DNA of 64,000 nt from Flavobacterium sp. YJ01 (GTDB taxonomy: Bacteria; Bacteroidota; Bacteroidia; Flavobacteriales; Flavobacteriaceae): positions 434,001 to 498,000 of the forward strand of contig NZ_CP119757.1 of NCBI RefSeq assembly GCF_029320955.1, read 5' to 3'. Positions 7,235-15,299 of the stretch are shown here, piece by piece (the first letter of the stretch is position 1; each line of letters begins with the position of its first letter). The position numbers and the translations under genes are program-made. Under the pieces are notes generated by a model. The model was not told the DNA's origin, did not search any database, and was given only the letters and a program-made list of their open reading frames with translations.

Positions 7235-7572
7235 TATTGTGTTAATTTTAAGAAATTGATTAAATTAATTTTAGTAATTACAAATTTTCAATGTTATTAA
7301 ATCATTAAATTAACATCAAAAAATAATAAACAAAGATAGACTGAAAAACCTATTCGCCAATGTTAAGTTTTTCATCTCAACAAAAAAACACATATAAAAC
7401 ACTAAAAAACAACACATTACCCAATGTTAAGTTTTTACTTCGTAATTTCTCATAAATAAAGACAGCTTTTAAAGCTACTAGAAAGCATTCGAAATTTATT
7501 TTAAAATGATTCAACTCTTAAAATTTCGGCTTAAATTCGTTGGAAAGTGTTTCAAAATTTCTTTTTATTAAC
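7235..7572. other. divergent intergenic region with a 16-bp direct repeat
   Basis: The gap between the histone-like gene and the AraC gene carries two exact copies of CCAATGTTAAGTTTTT, at 7357-7372 and 7421-7436, 64 bases apart (about six helical turns). No full TTG/TAnnTTTG promoter was found. Direct repeats are the usual form of AraC-family operators, so these are candidates for autoregulation. Confidence 0.6.
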
Positions 7573-8331
7573 ATGTACGAAAAGTTAGAATACAAATCCG
7601 TTGAACCAAATCAAGATCTTTCTGATTTTGTGGATAGTTTTTGGTGCATGAAAAATAAATCGGATGAAAATTTAGAAACAATTGGTCTGCCAGACGGAAG
7701 AATCGATTTATCATTAATTCAAACTCCTGAAAACCCTTTTGAAATAAGACTTTTAGGATTAGGCACAAAACAATACGAAAAAGGATTAATTCCTGCCAAT
7801 AGCGTAACTTTTGTTATCAGTTTTAAACTTCCCGCTATTGAATATATTTTTCATGAAAGTATTGCCGATCTTTTAAACTCAGGAAAAATACTAGAAAATG
7901 ATTTCTGGAATTTCAATAAATCTGACTTAGAAAATTTTGAATTGTTCTGCAAAAAAGCTTCTTTAAAAATTCAATCTTTATTGGTGAAAGAAATTGATAC
8001 TCGAAAACAAAAACTTTTCAAGCTCATTTACGAAACAAACGGAGAACTCACAGTAAAAAAATTTTCGGAAAAATCAAATTGGAGCAGCCGACAAATAAAC
8101 CGTTATTTCCAGCACTATTTCGGACTTTCATTAAAAGAATATTGTTCTATTCTCCGTTTTCGCGCTTCGTTAGAACATATTGCAAAAGGAAAATTGTTTC
8201 CAGAAGAAAATTTTTCAGATCAAACCCATTTCATTAAAGAAATAAAGAAAATTTCTGGTTCTCTTCCGAAAGAATTGTTTAAAAACAAAAATGACCGATT
8301 TATACTATTATCGGCGCTTTCTTCAAAATAA
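7573..8331 (+). CDS. AraC-type regulator with DUF6597-like N-terminal domain
   Basis: A 252-residue protein; ATG 7573 is chosen over an upstream TTG. The N-terminal part (YKSVEPNQDLSDFVDSFWCMKN) matches the DUF6597 domain common in Bacteroidota AraC factors. The C-terminal 100 residues carry the first helix-turn-helix (LTVKKFSEKSNWSSRQINRYFQHYFGLSLKEYCSILRFRASL) and a second motif ending DQTHFIKEIKKISGSLPKEL. The segment before that second motif is shortened, since the usual IAYELGFSDQSHF helix is replaced by FPEENFSDQTHF. It lies 30 bases upstream of a Tet(X)-like monooxygenase and probably controls it. Confidence 0.85.
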   Translation: MYEKLEYKSVEPNQDLSDFVDSFWCMKNKSDENLETIGLPDGRIDLSLIQTPENPFEIRLLGLGTKQYEKGLIPANSVTFVISFKLPAIEYIFHESIADLLNSGKILENDFWNFNKSDLENFELFCKKASLKIQSLLVKEIDTRKQKLFKLIYETNGELTVKKFSEKSNWSSRQINRYFQHYFGLSLKEYCSILRFRASLEHIAKGKLFPEENFSDQTHFIKEIKKISGSLPKELFKNKNDRFILLSALSSK

Positions 8332-8361
8332 TTTTGTCGCATAGATTAAAAAAATAAAACT

Positions 8362-9558
8362 ATGCTTTTAGAAAATAAACAAATAGCCATTATCGGCGGC
8401 GGAATGGGCGGCTTAACTCTTGCCCGTCTTTTGCAAATGCAGAACGTAAATGTAAAAGTTTACGAAAGAGATCAAAATAAAGAAGTTCGAGTTCAAGGTT
8501 CTCCGTTAGATTTACATGAAGATTCAGGTTTAAAAGCCATCAAACAAGCCGATTTATTAAACGAATTTTACGCTAATGTTCGCACAAATGCGAGTAAAGC
8601 CCGAATTGTAAATAAAGATTTTGAATTGAAATTTGATGAGCATTCTATTTCGAAAAATAATTTAGAATTAAAATCTAAAGAAAGCAAAGATTCACTTCAA
8701 GATATCTCAAAACCACGTCCAGAAATTGATCGTTCAGAACTTCGGAATATTCTTCTTCAATCTCTTTTACCCGAAACTATTGTTTGGAATAGCCAATTTC
8801 TTTCTATGGAAAAAGAAAATAAAGGCTGGAGATTGCATTTTAAAAACCAAAAAAGTTTTTATGCCGATTTAGTAATTGCTGCAGACGGAGCAAATTCCAA
8901 AGTTCGATCCTATTTAAATGCCGAAAAGCCAATTTATTCTGGAATTACAATGTTGGAAGGAACGATTTATAATGCAAAAGAAAACGTTCCTAATCTTTTT
9001 GATTTTTCTAAAGGCGGAAAAGTTCTCGCTTTTGGAAACGAACAAACAATTATGTACGGCACAAAAGGAGACGGTTCGCTGATGTTTCTTTTAAGCAGTA
9101 AAATTCCAGAAAACTGGATTTCAGAAAGCAAATTAGATTTTAAAAACAACCAAGAAGTTTTCGAATGGTTTAAAGAAGTTTACCAAGAATGGAGTCCAAA
9201 ATGGGACGAACTTCTATTGAGCAAGGAATTGTATTTTATTCCACGCCCACAATATTATTTTCCATTAAATCAAACTTGGGAAACACAAGATAATCTCACG
9301 ATGATTGGCGATGCAGCACATAGAATGCCTCCGTTTGCGGGAAAAGGCGCCAATCTTGCCATGTGGGACGCTTTGGAACTTTCTGAATCTTTAACTAAAA
9401 ATCAATTTGAAGATACAAAATCAGCAATTGCTCACTTTGAAAAACGAATGCTAGAACGAGCTGCGGAAGCTACAAAAGATACTTTGGCAAATGGCGAACA
9501 ATTACATTCTAAAGACGCTTTGGAGAAACTAGTTGCTATCTTTAATCGAACAAAATAA
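8362..9558 (+). CDS. Tet(X)-like FAD-dependent monooxygenase
   Basis: A 398-residue class A flavoprotein monooxygenase. The order and wording of motifs follow Tet(X): IAIIGGGMGGLTLARLLQ (FAD dinucleotide loop, 8-25), VYERD, GSPLDLHEDSGL, RPEIDRSELRNILLQSL, the DG motif AADGANSKVRSYL, and the second FAD motif MIGDAAHRMPPFAGKGANLAMWDAL near 313-337. Tet(X) hydroxylates tetracyclines with NADPH and O2. Identity to Tet(X) looks moderate, so the true substrate may be another aromatic compound. It probably forms an operon with the AraC gene. Its stop abuts that of the converging mgtC-like gene. Confidence 0.87.
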   Translation: MLLENKQIAIIGGGMGGLTLARLLQMQNVNVKVYERDQNKEVRVQGSPLDLHEDSGLKAIKQADLLNEFYANVRTNASKARIVNKDFELKFDEHSISKNNLELKSKESKDSLQDISKPRPEIDRSELRNILLQSLLPETIVWNSQFLSMEKENKGWRLHFKNQKSFYADLVIAADGANSKVRSYLNAEKPIYSGITMLEGTIYNAKENVPNLFDFSKGGKVLAFGNEQTIMYGTKGDGSLMFLLSSKIPENWISESKLDFKNNQEVFEWFKEVYQEWSPKWDELLLSKELYFIPRPQYYFPLNQTWETQDNLTMIGDAAHRMPPFAGKGANLAMWDALELSESLTKNQFEDTKSAIAHFEKRMLERAAEATKDTLANGEQLHSKDALEKLVAIFNRTK

Positions 9559-9984
9559 CTAGCCTTTTCTGTTCTTAAGCCAATTTTCTATAGGTTCAAT
9601 AGCTGTATTGATTCCAATAACTAAAAATGTGCAAATCATGGCTTCTGCAAAATAGCCCGAAGTAGCGATACTTCCGATCGCTGCGCTGCACCATATTGTG
9701 GCAGCAGAATTTAATCCGTGTACATTATCTCCTTCTCTAAAAATAACGCCCGCGCCTAGAAAACCAACTCCCATAACCACTTGAGCGGTAATACGCGTAA
9801 CATCAATATTCGGCTCAGTTTCTCCTACTTTTATAGAAAGCAAAACAAAAGCAGCCGCGCCAATTGCAACGAGCGTATTGGTTTTTAATCCCGTTTCTTT
9901 ATGATGCCATTGTCTCTCAAAACCAATTATTAATCCAGCAATTGCAGCCACAACTAAACGCGTTAAGAATTCTATCGTACTCAA
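9559..9984 (-). CDS. MgtC/SapB family membrane protein
   Basis: A 141-residue inner-membrane protein with about four hydrophobic spans. Family motifs are clear: LTRLVVAAIAGLIIGFERQWHHKETGLKTNTLVAIGAAAFVLLS, then RITAQVVMGVGFLGAGVIFREG and GLNSAATIWCSAAIGSIATSGYF. It corresponds to the membrane domain only and lacks the C-terminal ACT-like domain of longer MgtC proteins. Members take part in magnesium-limited growth or in modulation of F-type ATPase. It lies 17 bases after the FabZ-like gene on the same strand, so the two may be cotranscribed. Confidence 0.9.
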   Translation of the reverse strand: MSTIEFLTRLVVAAIAGLIIGFERQWHHKETGLKTNTLVAIGAAAFVLLSIKVGETEPNIDVTRITAQVVMGVGFLGAGVIFREGDNVHGLNSAATIWCSAAIGSIATSGYFAEAMICTFLVIGINTAIEPIENWLKNRKG

Positions 9985-10001
9985 GTTATTATGTTTTAAA
10001 A

Positions 10002-10415
10002 TTACTGAAGTTTAACACACAACCATTCTCCTTTTACAATCAATTTATCATCAGAAAAAGCTTCTCCAGATTGTTTGATTAATTTTTCGCTCACACGAAT
10101 ATTTTTCACAACAAATTTAATCAGTTTTCCAAATTCAACACCAGCAAAAAACTCAATATTATCTAGACTTACCAAACCAAAAACACCATCGGCAAGTCCC
10201 AACAACTTTACTCCTGCTCCGCCGCATTGCGCCATTGCTTCTATTAAAATTGTTCCAGGCACGAAATTAAAATCAGGAAAACTTCCTTGAAGCCAAGCGT
10301 CTTCTTGAGTAAAAGTTTTCAATCCGATAATTGTTTCTGTGGTGTAAGATATAATTTCGTCAACAAATAAAAACGGAGCTCTGTGCGGAATTAAATCTTC
10401 TATTTTTTGATTCAT
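10002..10415 (-). CDS. FabZ-like hotdog protein lacking the catalytic His
   Basis: A 137-residue single hotdog domain. The start (IEDLIPHRAPFLFVDEII) and central helix (GSFPDFNFVPGTILIEAMAQCGG) align directly with FabZ, the 3-hydroxyacyl-ACP dehydratase ([34 protein letters not shown]). The catalytic His of HFP is Ser here, while the Glu of the IEAMAQ helix is kept. Dehydratase activity is therefore doubtful; it may be a thioesterase-like, binding or otherwise altered member. No lipid-synthesis genes flank it. Confidence 0.82.
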   Translation of the reverse strand: MNQKIEDLIPHRAPFLFVDEIISYTTETIIGLKTFTQEDAWLQGSFPDFNFVPGTILIEAMAQCGGAGVKLLGLADGVFGLVSLDNIEFFAGVEFGKLIKFVVKNIRVSEKLIKQSGEAFSDDKLIVKGEWLCVKLQ

Positions 10416-10501
10416 TGCATTTATTTTGCAACAATTTACGAATCTGATTTCACATAGACAATATTTTAAATTATGTCTGTGTTAATTTGCTTTTTTAAAA
10501 C

Positions 10502-10533
10502 AAAAAAAAAAGAGATGTCCAAACATCTCTTTT
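10502..10533 (-). terminator. terminator at the end of the glycan-utilization gene set
   Basis: Read on the minus strand, AAAAGAGATGT pairs with ACATCTCTTTT around a 4-base loop and is followed by a long T-run. It lies 26 bases after the last GH43 stop. Confidence 0.88.
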
Positions 10534-10558
10534 CCCGTTATTAACTCTAAAATCATTT

Positions 10559-11533
10559 TTACTCCTGCAACAAGTTAAAACTTTTCGCATTTGCTTTGAT
10601 TTTATTTCCTTCAAAATCAATATCAATAATTGCCGCTTTTCTTGGTGAAACCCCATTATTACTGTAATGTGTATGCAATACGTATTTCATTTTTCCATTT
10701 TTATCATAAAAAACGTCGCCATGCCCAACTCCATTAATTCCCACATCTTTACGACTAATTATTGGACTATCAGCAGCTTTTTCCCAAGGCCCAAGCGGAC
10801 TTTTAGCCGTTGCATAACCTACCGCATAATCTGGATTTCTAAAATCGTTTGCAGAATAAATCATGTAATACAAACCATTTTGTTTTAAAACCGTTGGTCC
10901 TTCCGTAACTGGCCAGCTTACATTTTGCGTGTTTTCCCAAGGCAAAACTCCCGAAATACATTCTGTTAAAGTTTCTGGTTTAATACTTTTTAGATCATCA
11001 TTTATTTCGGCAACAAAAATGCGGTTTCCATTTGTTAGACGAACGTGATAAAGGTATTTTTTGCCATCTTCATCGATAAAAATAAAGGGATCAATCTGAT
11101 TTCCTGTTTTGATAATCGGCTCTTTAGATTCGCTTTTAAACGGCCCGATTGGACTATCACTAACAGCAACTGCAATATTTTCATTTGCAGTATAAATCAT
11201 ATAAAATTTATTATTATACGAAAGAACCTGAGGCGCCCAAAAACCTTTATCTCCAAAAGTATCTCCTTTTTTTAGAGCCAAGCCGTTTTGAGCACCAGAA
11301 GGACCTTTCCATGCTTTTAAATCTGAAGAAGTATAAACCTGAAAACCTTCTCCGTTTGGAAAATCTCCAGTAGTTGTTCCGTACAAATAATATTGTCCGT
11401 TGTTGTAAAAAATCGTCGGATCTGCCAGTAAAATAGCTTTCGATTTTGACTCTTTTGGTTTATCTGTACTCTTTTCTTGCGAACATGCTGCAAAAACGCA
11501 AAACAAAGCCGCTATGCTTACTATTTTTTTCAT
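10559..11533 (-). CDS. GH43 family glycoside hydrolase, lipoprotein
   Basis: A 324-residue protein. ATG 11533 is chosen because it starts a lipoprotein signal (MKKIVSIAALFCVFAACSQ, lipobox FAAC) and overlaps the upstream stop by 4 bases (ATGA), a translational-coupling arrangement. The five-bladed propeller family GH43 is shown by LLADPTIFYNNGQYYLYGT (catalytic base Asp), GNQIDPFIFIDEDGKKYL (pKa-modulating Asp) and VTEGPTVLKQNGLYYMIYSA (acid Glu). GH43 enzymes mostly act on alpha-L-arabinofuranosides or beta-xylosides. The protein probably sits on the outer membrane or in the periplasm. It is the last gene of the gene set. Confidence 0.9.
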   Translation of the reverse strand: MKKIVSIAALFCVFAACSQEKSTDKPKESKSKAILLADPTIFYNNGQYYLYGTTTGDFPNGEGFQVYTSSDLKAWKGPSGAQNGLALKKGDTFGDKGFWAPQVLSYNNKFYMIYTANENIAVAVSDSPIGPFKSESKEPIIKTGNQIDPFIFIDEDGKKYLYHVRLTNGNRIFVAEINDDLKSIKPETLTECISGVLPWENTQNVSWPVTEGPTVLKQNGLYYMIYSANDFRNPDYAVGYATAKSPLGPWEKAADSPIISRKDVGINGVGHGDVFYDKNGKMKYVLHTHYSNNGVSPRKAAIIDIDFEGNKIKANAKSFNLLQE

Positions 11534-12558
11534 TTTACAATGGGTTTTGAAATTTTTATTAAAGAAGGCGAACCTGAGTTTATAATTGGCCATCCATTTT
11601 TATACATTATTTTATCAATTAAAACAATTCTGCCTCCCTTTGGGTTATCTGCATCAATTGCATGATAAACAATCCATTCTTGGCCTTTATTATCGGTTAC
11701 GACAGAGTTGTGTCCCGGCGCAATCCATTTTTTATTTTTACTTAGAATGACACTATTTTCTTTTTTTTCTGCTTCCGCTAAAGTCTCGAAAGGACCTTCG
11801 GCATTTTTAGATCTCGCAATCATCACGGCATAATGCGCTTTATCTCCGCAGCAATTATCTCCAGAATAATACAAATAATAAAATCCATCGTGATAAGTAA
11901 CCCAACTTCCTTCAACTAAATTTTGGTAATTGGCTGGATCATTATTCGTGATTGGATTAACCAATATTTTCATTGAAGTTCCTGTTTTAAAACTCAAACA
12001 ATCTTCTGAAAGTTCTTGCACTTTTAAACCTTCAAAACCCGAACCCCAATACAGCAATTTCTTTCCCGTTTTCGGATCATCAAACGCCATTGGATCTATA
12101 TTTATAAAACCGCTTCCGCAAAGCAAAGGTTCGCCTTTATCAACAAAAGGTCCGGTCGGAGATTTAGAAACTGCCACGCCCAAACATTTTCCTTCTTTTG
12201 AATCTGATTCTCCTGAATAATATAAAAAATAAGTTTTCAATTTTGAATCATACAAAACATGCGGTGCCCAAAAATCTTTATCTGCCCATTTTGGTTCTGT
12301 TGGAAGTGCGTCTCCAACAAAAATCCAATCGACAAGATCCTTAGATTTTAATATTTGAATATGAATTGTCTTGCCTGAAACTGTTGTATTTGTTCCGTAA
12401 GCATAAAAAAATCCATCGGCAGCTTTTATTACAGTTGGATCTGCAAAATCACTTTTGTAAACTGGATTCTGAAAAGTCGTTTCTTTTACATTTTGAGCTT
12501 TAGATTCACAAAAATTAAGAAGCCAAACGATCAGAAAAAGGTTGAAATAGTTTTTCAT
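11530..12558 (-). CDS. GH43 family glycoside hydrolase, secreted
   Basis: A 342-residue protein with a signal peptide (MKNYFNLFLIVWLLNFCESKAQ). GH43 catalytic segments are visible: SDFADPTVIKAADGFFYAYGT (Asp base), FINIDPMAFDDPKTGKKLLYWGSG (second Asp) and LVEGSWVTYHDGFYYLYYSGDNCC (Glu acid). The motifs FWAPHVLYD and APGHNSVV are common in arabinan-directed GH43 members. Substrate is inferred as arabinofuranose-containing chains. It shares a 4-base overlap with the downstream GH43 gene and lies below a hairpin that separates it from galM. Confidence 0.9.
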   Translation of the reverse strand: MKNYFNLFLIVWLLNFCESKAQNVKETTFQNPVYKSDFADPTVIKAADGFFYAYGTNTTVSGKTIHIQILKSKDLVDWIFVGDALPTEPKWADKDFWAPHVLYDSKLKTYFLYYSGESDSKEGKCLGVAVSKSPTGPFVDKGEPLLCGSGFINIDPMAFDDPKTGKKLLYWGSGFEGLKVQELSEDCLSFKTGTSMKILVNPITNNDPANYQNLVEGSWVTYHDGFYYLYYSGDNCCGDKAHYAVMIARSKNAEGPFETLAEAEKKENSVILSKNKKWIAPGHNSVVTDNKGQEWIVYHAIDADNPKGGRIVLIDKIMYKNGWPIINSGSPSLIKISKPIVK

Positions 12559-12645
12559 TTATATATTAATCTTTTAATTTAATTAATGAATTATTTAAAA
12601 CTAAAAATCAACAACTTAAATATTTAGTATAGATAAAACCTATAG

Positions 12646-12687
12646 AAGAAAAACACCAAAAAAAGGTATTAAATCGGTGCTTTTCTT
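12646..12687 (-). terminator. hairpin between galM and the two distal GH43 genes
   Basis: AAGAAAAACACC pairs with GGTGCTTTTCTT (one mismatch) around an 18-base loop. Read on the minus strand it follows the galM stop by about 70 bases and could end or attenuate transcription within the set. Confidence 0.55.
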
Positions 12688-12755
12688 CTTTTAGAAATTG
12701 AATTATAATTTTCCTTTCCTATTAAAATTTTAGACTGAAATACTTTAAAAATGAT

Positions 12756-13934
12756 TTACTTCTGAACTGAAAATTTATACAAAGAAACCGTATGATACTT
12801 CTCTCCTTTCTTCAAAGTAATCGGAGCGAACTTTGGCTGATTTGGAGCATCTGGAAAATGCTGAGTCTCTAAAGCAAATGCTGTTCTAAAACCGTCTTTT
12901 GCACCTGATTTAAAGGTATTTTTACTCTGCATAAAATTACCACTATAAAACTGAAGACCAGGTTCTTCTGTATAAACATCTAAAGTAATTCCTGAAGAAT
13001 CGCCTTTTATTGTTGTAGCATGAACAAAACCATCTTTTTTGGTACCATTTAAGACATAATTATGATCATAACCTTTACCAAATTTCAATTGTTCGTCTTT
13101 TGTTTCAATTCTTTCTCCAATAGTATGTTTTGAAGTAAAATCGAAAGGGGTGTTTTTTACGGCTTTTAATTCTCCACTCGGAATCAAACCTTCATCAACT
13201 GGTGTAAATTCGTTTGCATAAATCTGTAATTCATGGTTTAAAATAGTGCCGCTTCCTTCTCCATTCAAATTAAAAAACGCATGATTTGTTAAGTTAACCA
13301 CAGTTGTTTTATCTGTTGTTGCTTCATATTCCATTTTTATCGAATTATCATCTGTAAGTGTATAGGTTACTTTTACAGATAAATTGCCAGGAAAACCTTG
13401 TTCGCCATCTGGAGAAACATACGTTAAAACCAATGTTTTTCCGTCTGTTTTTTCAGCATTCCAAACCACATCCTGAAAACCTTTTACGCCTCCATGCAAA
13501 GCATTTTTACCATTGTTTAACGGAACTTGATATTGCTTTCCTTCTAAAGTAAATTTCCCTTTTCCTATTCTGTTTCCAACTCTTCCAATGGTAGCTCCAA
13601 AATAAGGTTCTGTCGAATTTTTAAAACCTTTTGCGCTGTTCATTCCAACTACAACATCGGTTTGTTTTCCATTTTTATCAGCAACCCAAAGTCCAACTAA
13701 TCGACCTCCATAATTGGTAAAAGCAGCTTTTATTCCTTTATTTTCGATCCAATATAAAGCCACTTTTTTGCCATCGATAATCGTGTCAAAATTTTTAGTT
13801 TCTAAAACTGTTTTTACAGAATCTGTTTTGATTTCCGTATTTTCTTTAGAAACAGTTTCTTCCTTTTTACTGTCTTTGCAACTAAACTGAAAAAGTGCAA
13901 GCATCACAACGGCAGCGATCTGAATATTTTTCAT
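12756..13934 (-). CDS. galM: aldose 1-epimerase (galactose mutarotase), lipoprotein
   Basis: A 392-residue protein that interconverts alpha and beta anomers of aldoses. It has a lipoprotein signal (MKNIQIAAVVMLALFQFSC), unlike the cytoplasmic enterobacterial enzyme, so it acts in the periplasm. Family motifs: FTNYGGRLVGLWV, TIGRVGNRIGKGKF, NNGKNALHGGVKGFQDVVW, VNLTNHAFFNLNGEGSG with the catalytic His, EFTPVDEGLIPSGE, and FALETQHFPDAPNQP with the catalytic Glu near the C-terminus. It lies among GH genes, where it would prepare released arabinose or galactose for uptake. Confidence 0.93.
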   Translation of the reverse strand: MKNIQIAAVVMLALFQFSCKDSKKEETVSKENTEIKTDSVKTVLETKNFDTIIDGKKVALYWIENKGIKAAFTNYGGRLVGLWVADKNGKQTDVVVGMNSAKGFKNSTEPYFGATIGRVGNRIGKGKFTLEGKQYQVPLNNGKNALHGGVKGFQDVVWNAEKTDGKTLVLTYVSPDGEQGFPGNLSVKVTYTLTDDNSIKMEYEATTDKTTVVNLTNHAFFNLNGEGSGTILNHELQIYANEFTPVDEGLIPSGELKAVKNTPFDFTSKHTIGERIETKDEQLKFGKGYDHNYVLNGTKKDGFVHATTIKGDSSGITLDVYTEEPGLQFYSGNFMQSKNTFKSGAKDGFRTAFALETQHFPDAPNQPKFAPITLKKGEKYHTVSLYKFSVQK

Positions 13935-13958
13935 TTAATAAATTTTAAAATGTTTATA

Positions 13959-14981
13959 TTATTTTGATGGAATTGCTAATATCGCGTCTTCACTTACTGG
14001 TTCTCCTAAAACTGGAAATCCATTAGCATCCCAATTAATTTTCTGCATTCTTGGTGATCTTTTATTTCCGCAACCTTCTCCCGGATTAGAATTGGCGTGA
14101 TATAAAATCCAATCTTCTTTTCCGTCTGGCGATTTAAAAAACGAATTATGGCCAGGTGCGTAAACTTTGTTTTTATCTGATTGTTTAAAAATTGGTTCAG
14201 GAGATTTTTTCCATGCTTTTGCATCTAATAAATTATCATCGCCATTAAACGACAATAGCCCTAAAGAATAGAAATCTGTCCAACAACCACTTGCTGAAAA
14301 CACAATGAAAATTTTACCGTTATTTTCTAAAAACTGAGGCCCTTCGTTTACATTTACCTGCGGCGGATTTACATCATCGTGCAAAGCTCCGTGTGTTTCC
14401 CAATCGTTTGTTGGCGAAGAAAGCAAAACGCGATCACCATCAATTTCTAATGGATTTTTCATTTTAGCAATGTAAATATTTTGCTGACCGTTGGTATCAC
14501 CTTCCCAACCTGCCCAAATCATATAAAGCTGTTTTTTGTGTTCAAATACATTTCCGTCAATTGCCCATTTATCGGTTTTGGCAGCGATTTTTCCTTTAAA
14601 TTCAAAATTCCCTTTAAACGGATCTGATGATTTATTTTCTAAAACATACATTCTGTGGTTATTGTTATCGCCATTATCTGCAGCAAAATAACAATACCAT
14701 TTTCCGTTTATGATATGAAATTCAGGCGCCCAGATTTCTGCTGAATAATTGGTGTTTTTAGGTGGAGTCCAAATGACTTTGCTTTCGGCATTTTTAATAT
14801 CAGACAAGTCTTTTGTTTTCCATAAAACCAATTTGTTTCCGAGTGTATTGGTGTAATAATAATACCCTTTGTAATACGTGCTGTATGGATCTGCACCCGA
14901 AGGCAGAATTGGATTTTTGAAGGTTTTTTGCTGTGCAAAACCTATTGTCGTGAGCAGCAAAAGGATGATGTATTTTTTCAT
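13959..14981 (-). CDS. GH43 family alpha-L-arabinofuranosidase-like enzyme
   Basis: A 340-residue secreted protein (MKKYIILLLLTTIGFAQ signal). It looks like the exo-acting arabinofuranosidase branch of GH43 (subfamily 26 in my judgement): TFKNPILPSGADPYSTYYKGYYYYT with the catalytic Asp31, APEFHIINGKWYCYFAADNGD, WAIDGNVFEHKKQLYMIWAGWEG with the second Asp, NEGPQFLENNGKIFIVFSASG with the acid Glu, and YAPGHNSFFKSPDGKEDWILYHA. The likely action is removal of terminal alpha-1,5-arabinofuranose from arabinan. Only 24 bases separate it from galM downstream, so they are cotranscribed. Confidence 0.9.
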   Translation of the reverse strand: MKKYIILLLLTTIGFAQQKTFKNPILPSGADPYSTYYKGYYYYTNTLGNKLVLWKTKDLSDIKNAESKVIWTPPKNTNYSAEIWAPEFHIINGKWYCYFAADNGDNNNHRMYVLENKSSDPFKGNFEFKGKIAAKTDKWAIDGNVFEHKKQLYMIWAGWEGDTNGQQNIYIAKMKNPLEIDGDRVLLSSPTNDWETHGALHDDVNPPQVNVNEGPQFLENNGKIFIVFSASGCWTDFYSLGLLSFNGDDNLLDAKAWKKSPEPIFKQSDKNKVYAPGHNSFFKSPDGKEDWILYHANSNPGEGCGNKRSPRMQKINWDANGFPVLGEPVSEDAILAIPSK

Positions 14982-15299
14982 TTTTGTTTTTTTTGTTGTT
15001 GGGCGTGGTTTTTTAACGCAAAGACACTAAGGTTTTTCGCAAAGTTCGCTAAGGTCTTTTCTCAGCTTTGTCAATTCAATCAGCCGAAGAGCGCAAAGTA
15101 AATCACCTTTTTTTGTCATTCCGAGGAACGAGGAATCTTCGTAAGTAGCTCCGCATAGAGAATCGCCAATCTTTTTAGAGTTACTCGTGAAGATTCCTCG
15201 TTCCTCGGAATGACAAGATTGTAGCAACTATGTATAGAAACTAGTTTCTTTTACTTCCTTTTCAAGCAAAAAACTATGATTCTATGTGTTTAAAAAATC
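14982..15299. repeat. repeat-filled gap inside the glycan-utilization set
   Basis: This 318-base gap has no gene. It holds ACGCAAAGACACTAAGG- and CGCAAAGTTCGCTAAGG-type repeats at 15016-15060 and a large inverted repeat: an arm of about 30 bases starting TTGTCATTCCGAGGAACGAG at 15113-15142 and its near-perfect complement at 15187-15216, with a 44-base loop. Both types are common flavobacterial intergenic repeats. The structure could stop or slow RNA polymerase or shape mRNA decay between the GH2 and GH43 genes. Confidence 0.8.

Noticed and set aside
8362..9558. Calling the flavoprotein a tetracycline resistance gene
   Set aside because: Motifs match the Tet(X) group, but overall similarity seems moderate, so resistance cannot be claimed from sequence alone.
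10559..12558. Treating the two distal GH43 genes as one frame-shifted gene
   Set aside because: Each has its own signal peptide and full set of catalytic residues, and they overlap by a normal ATGA junction.
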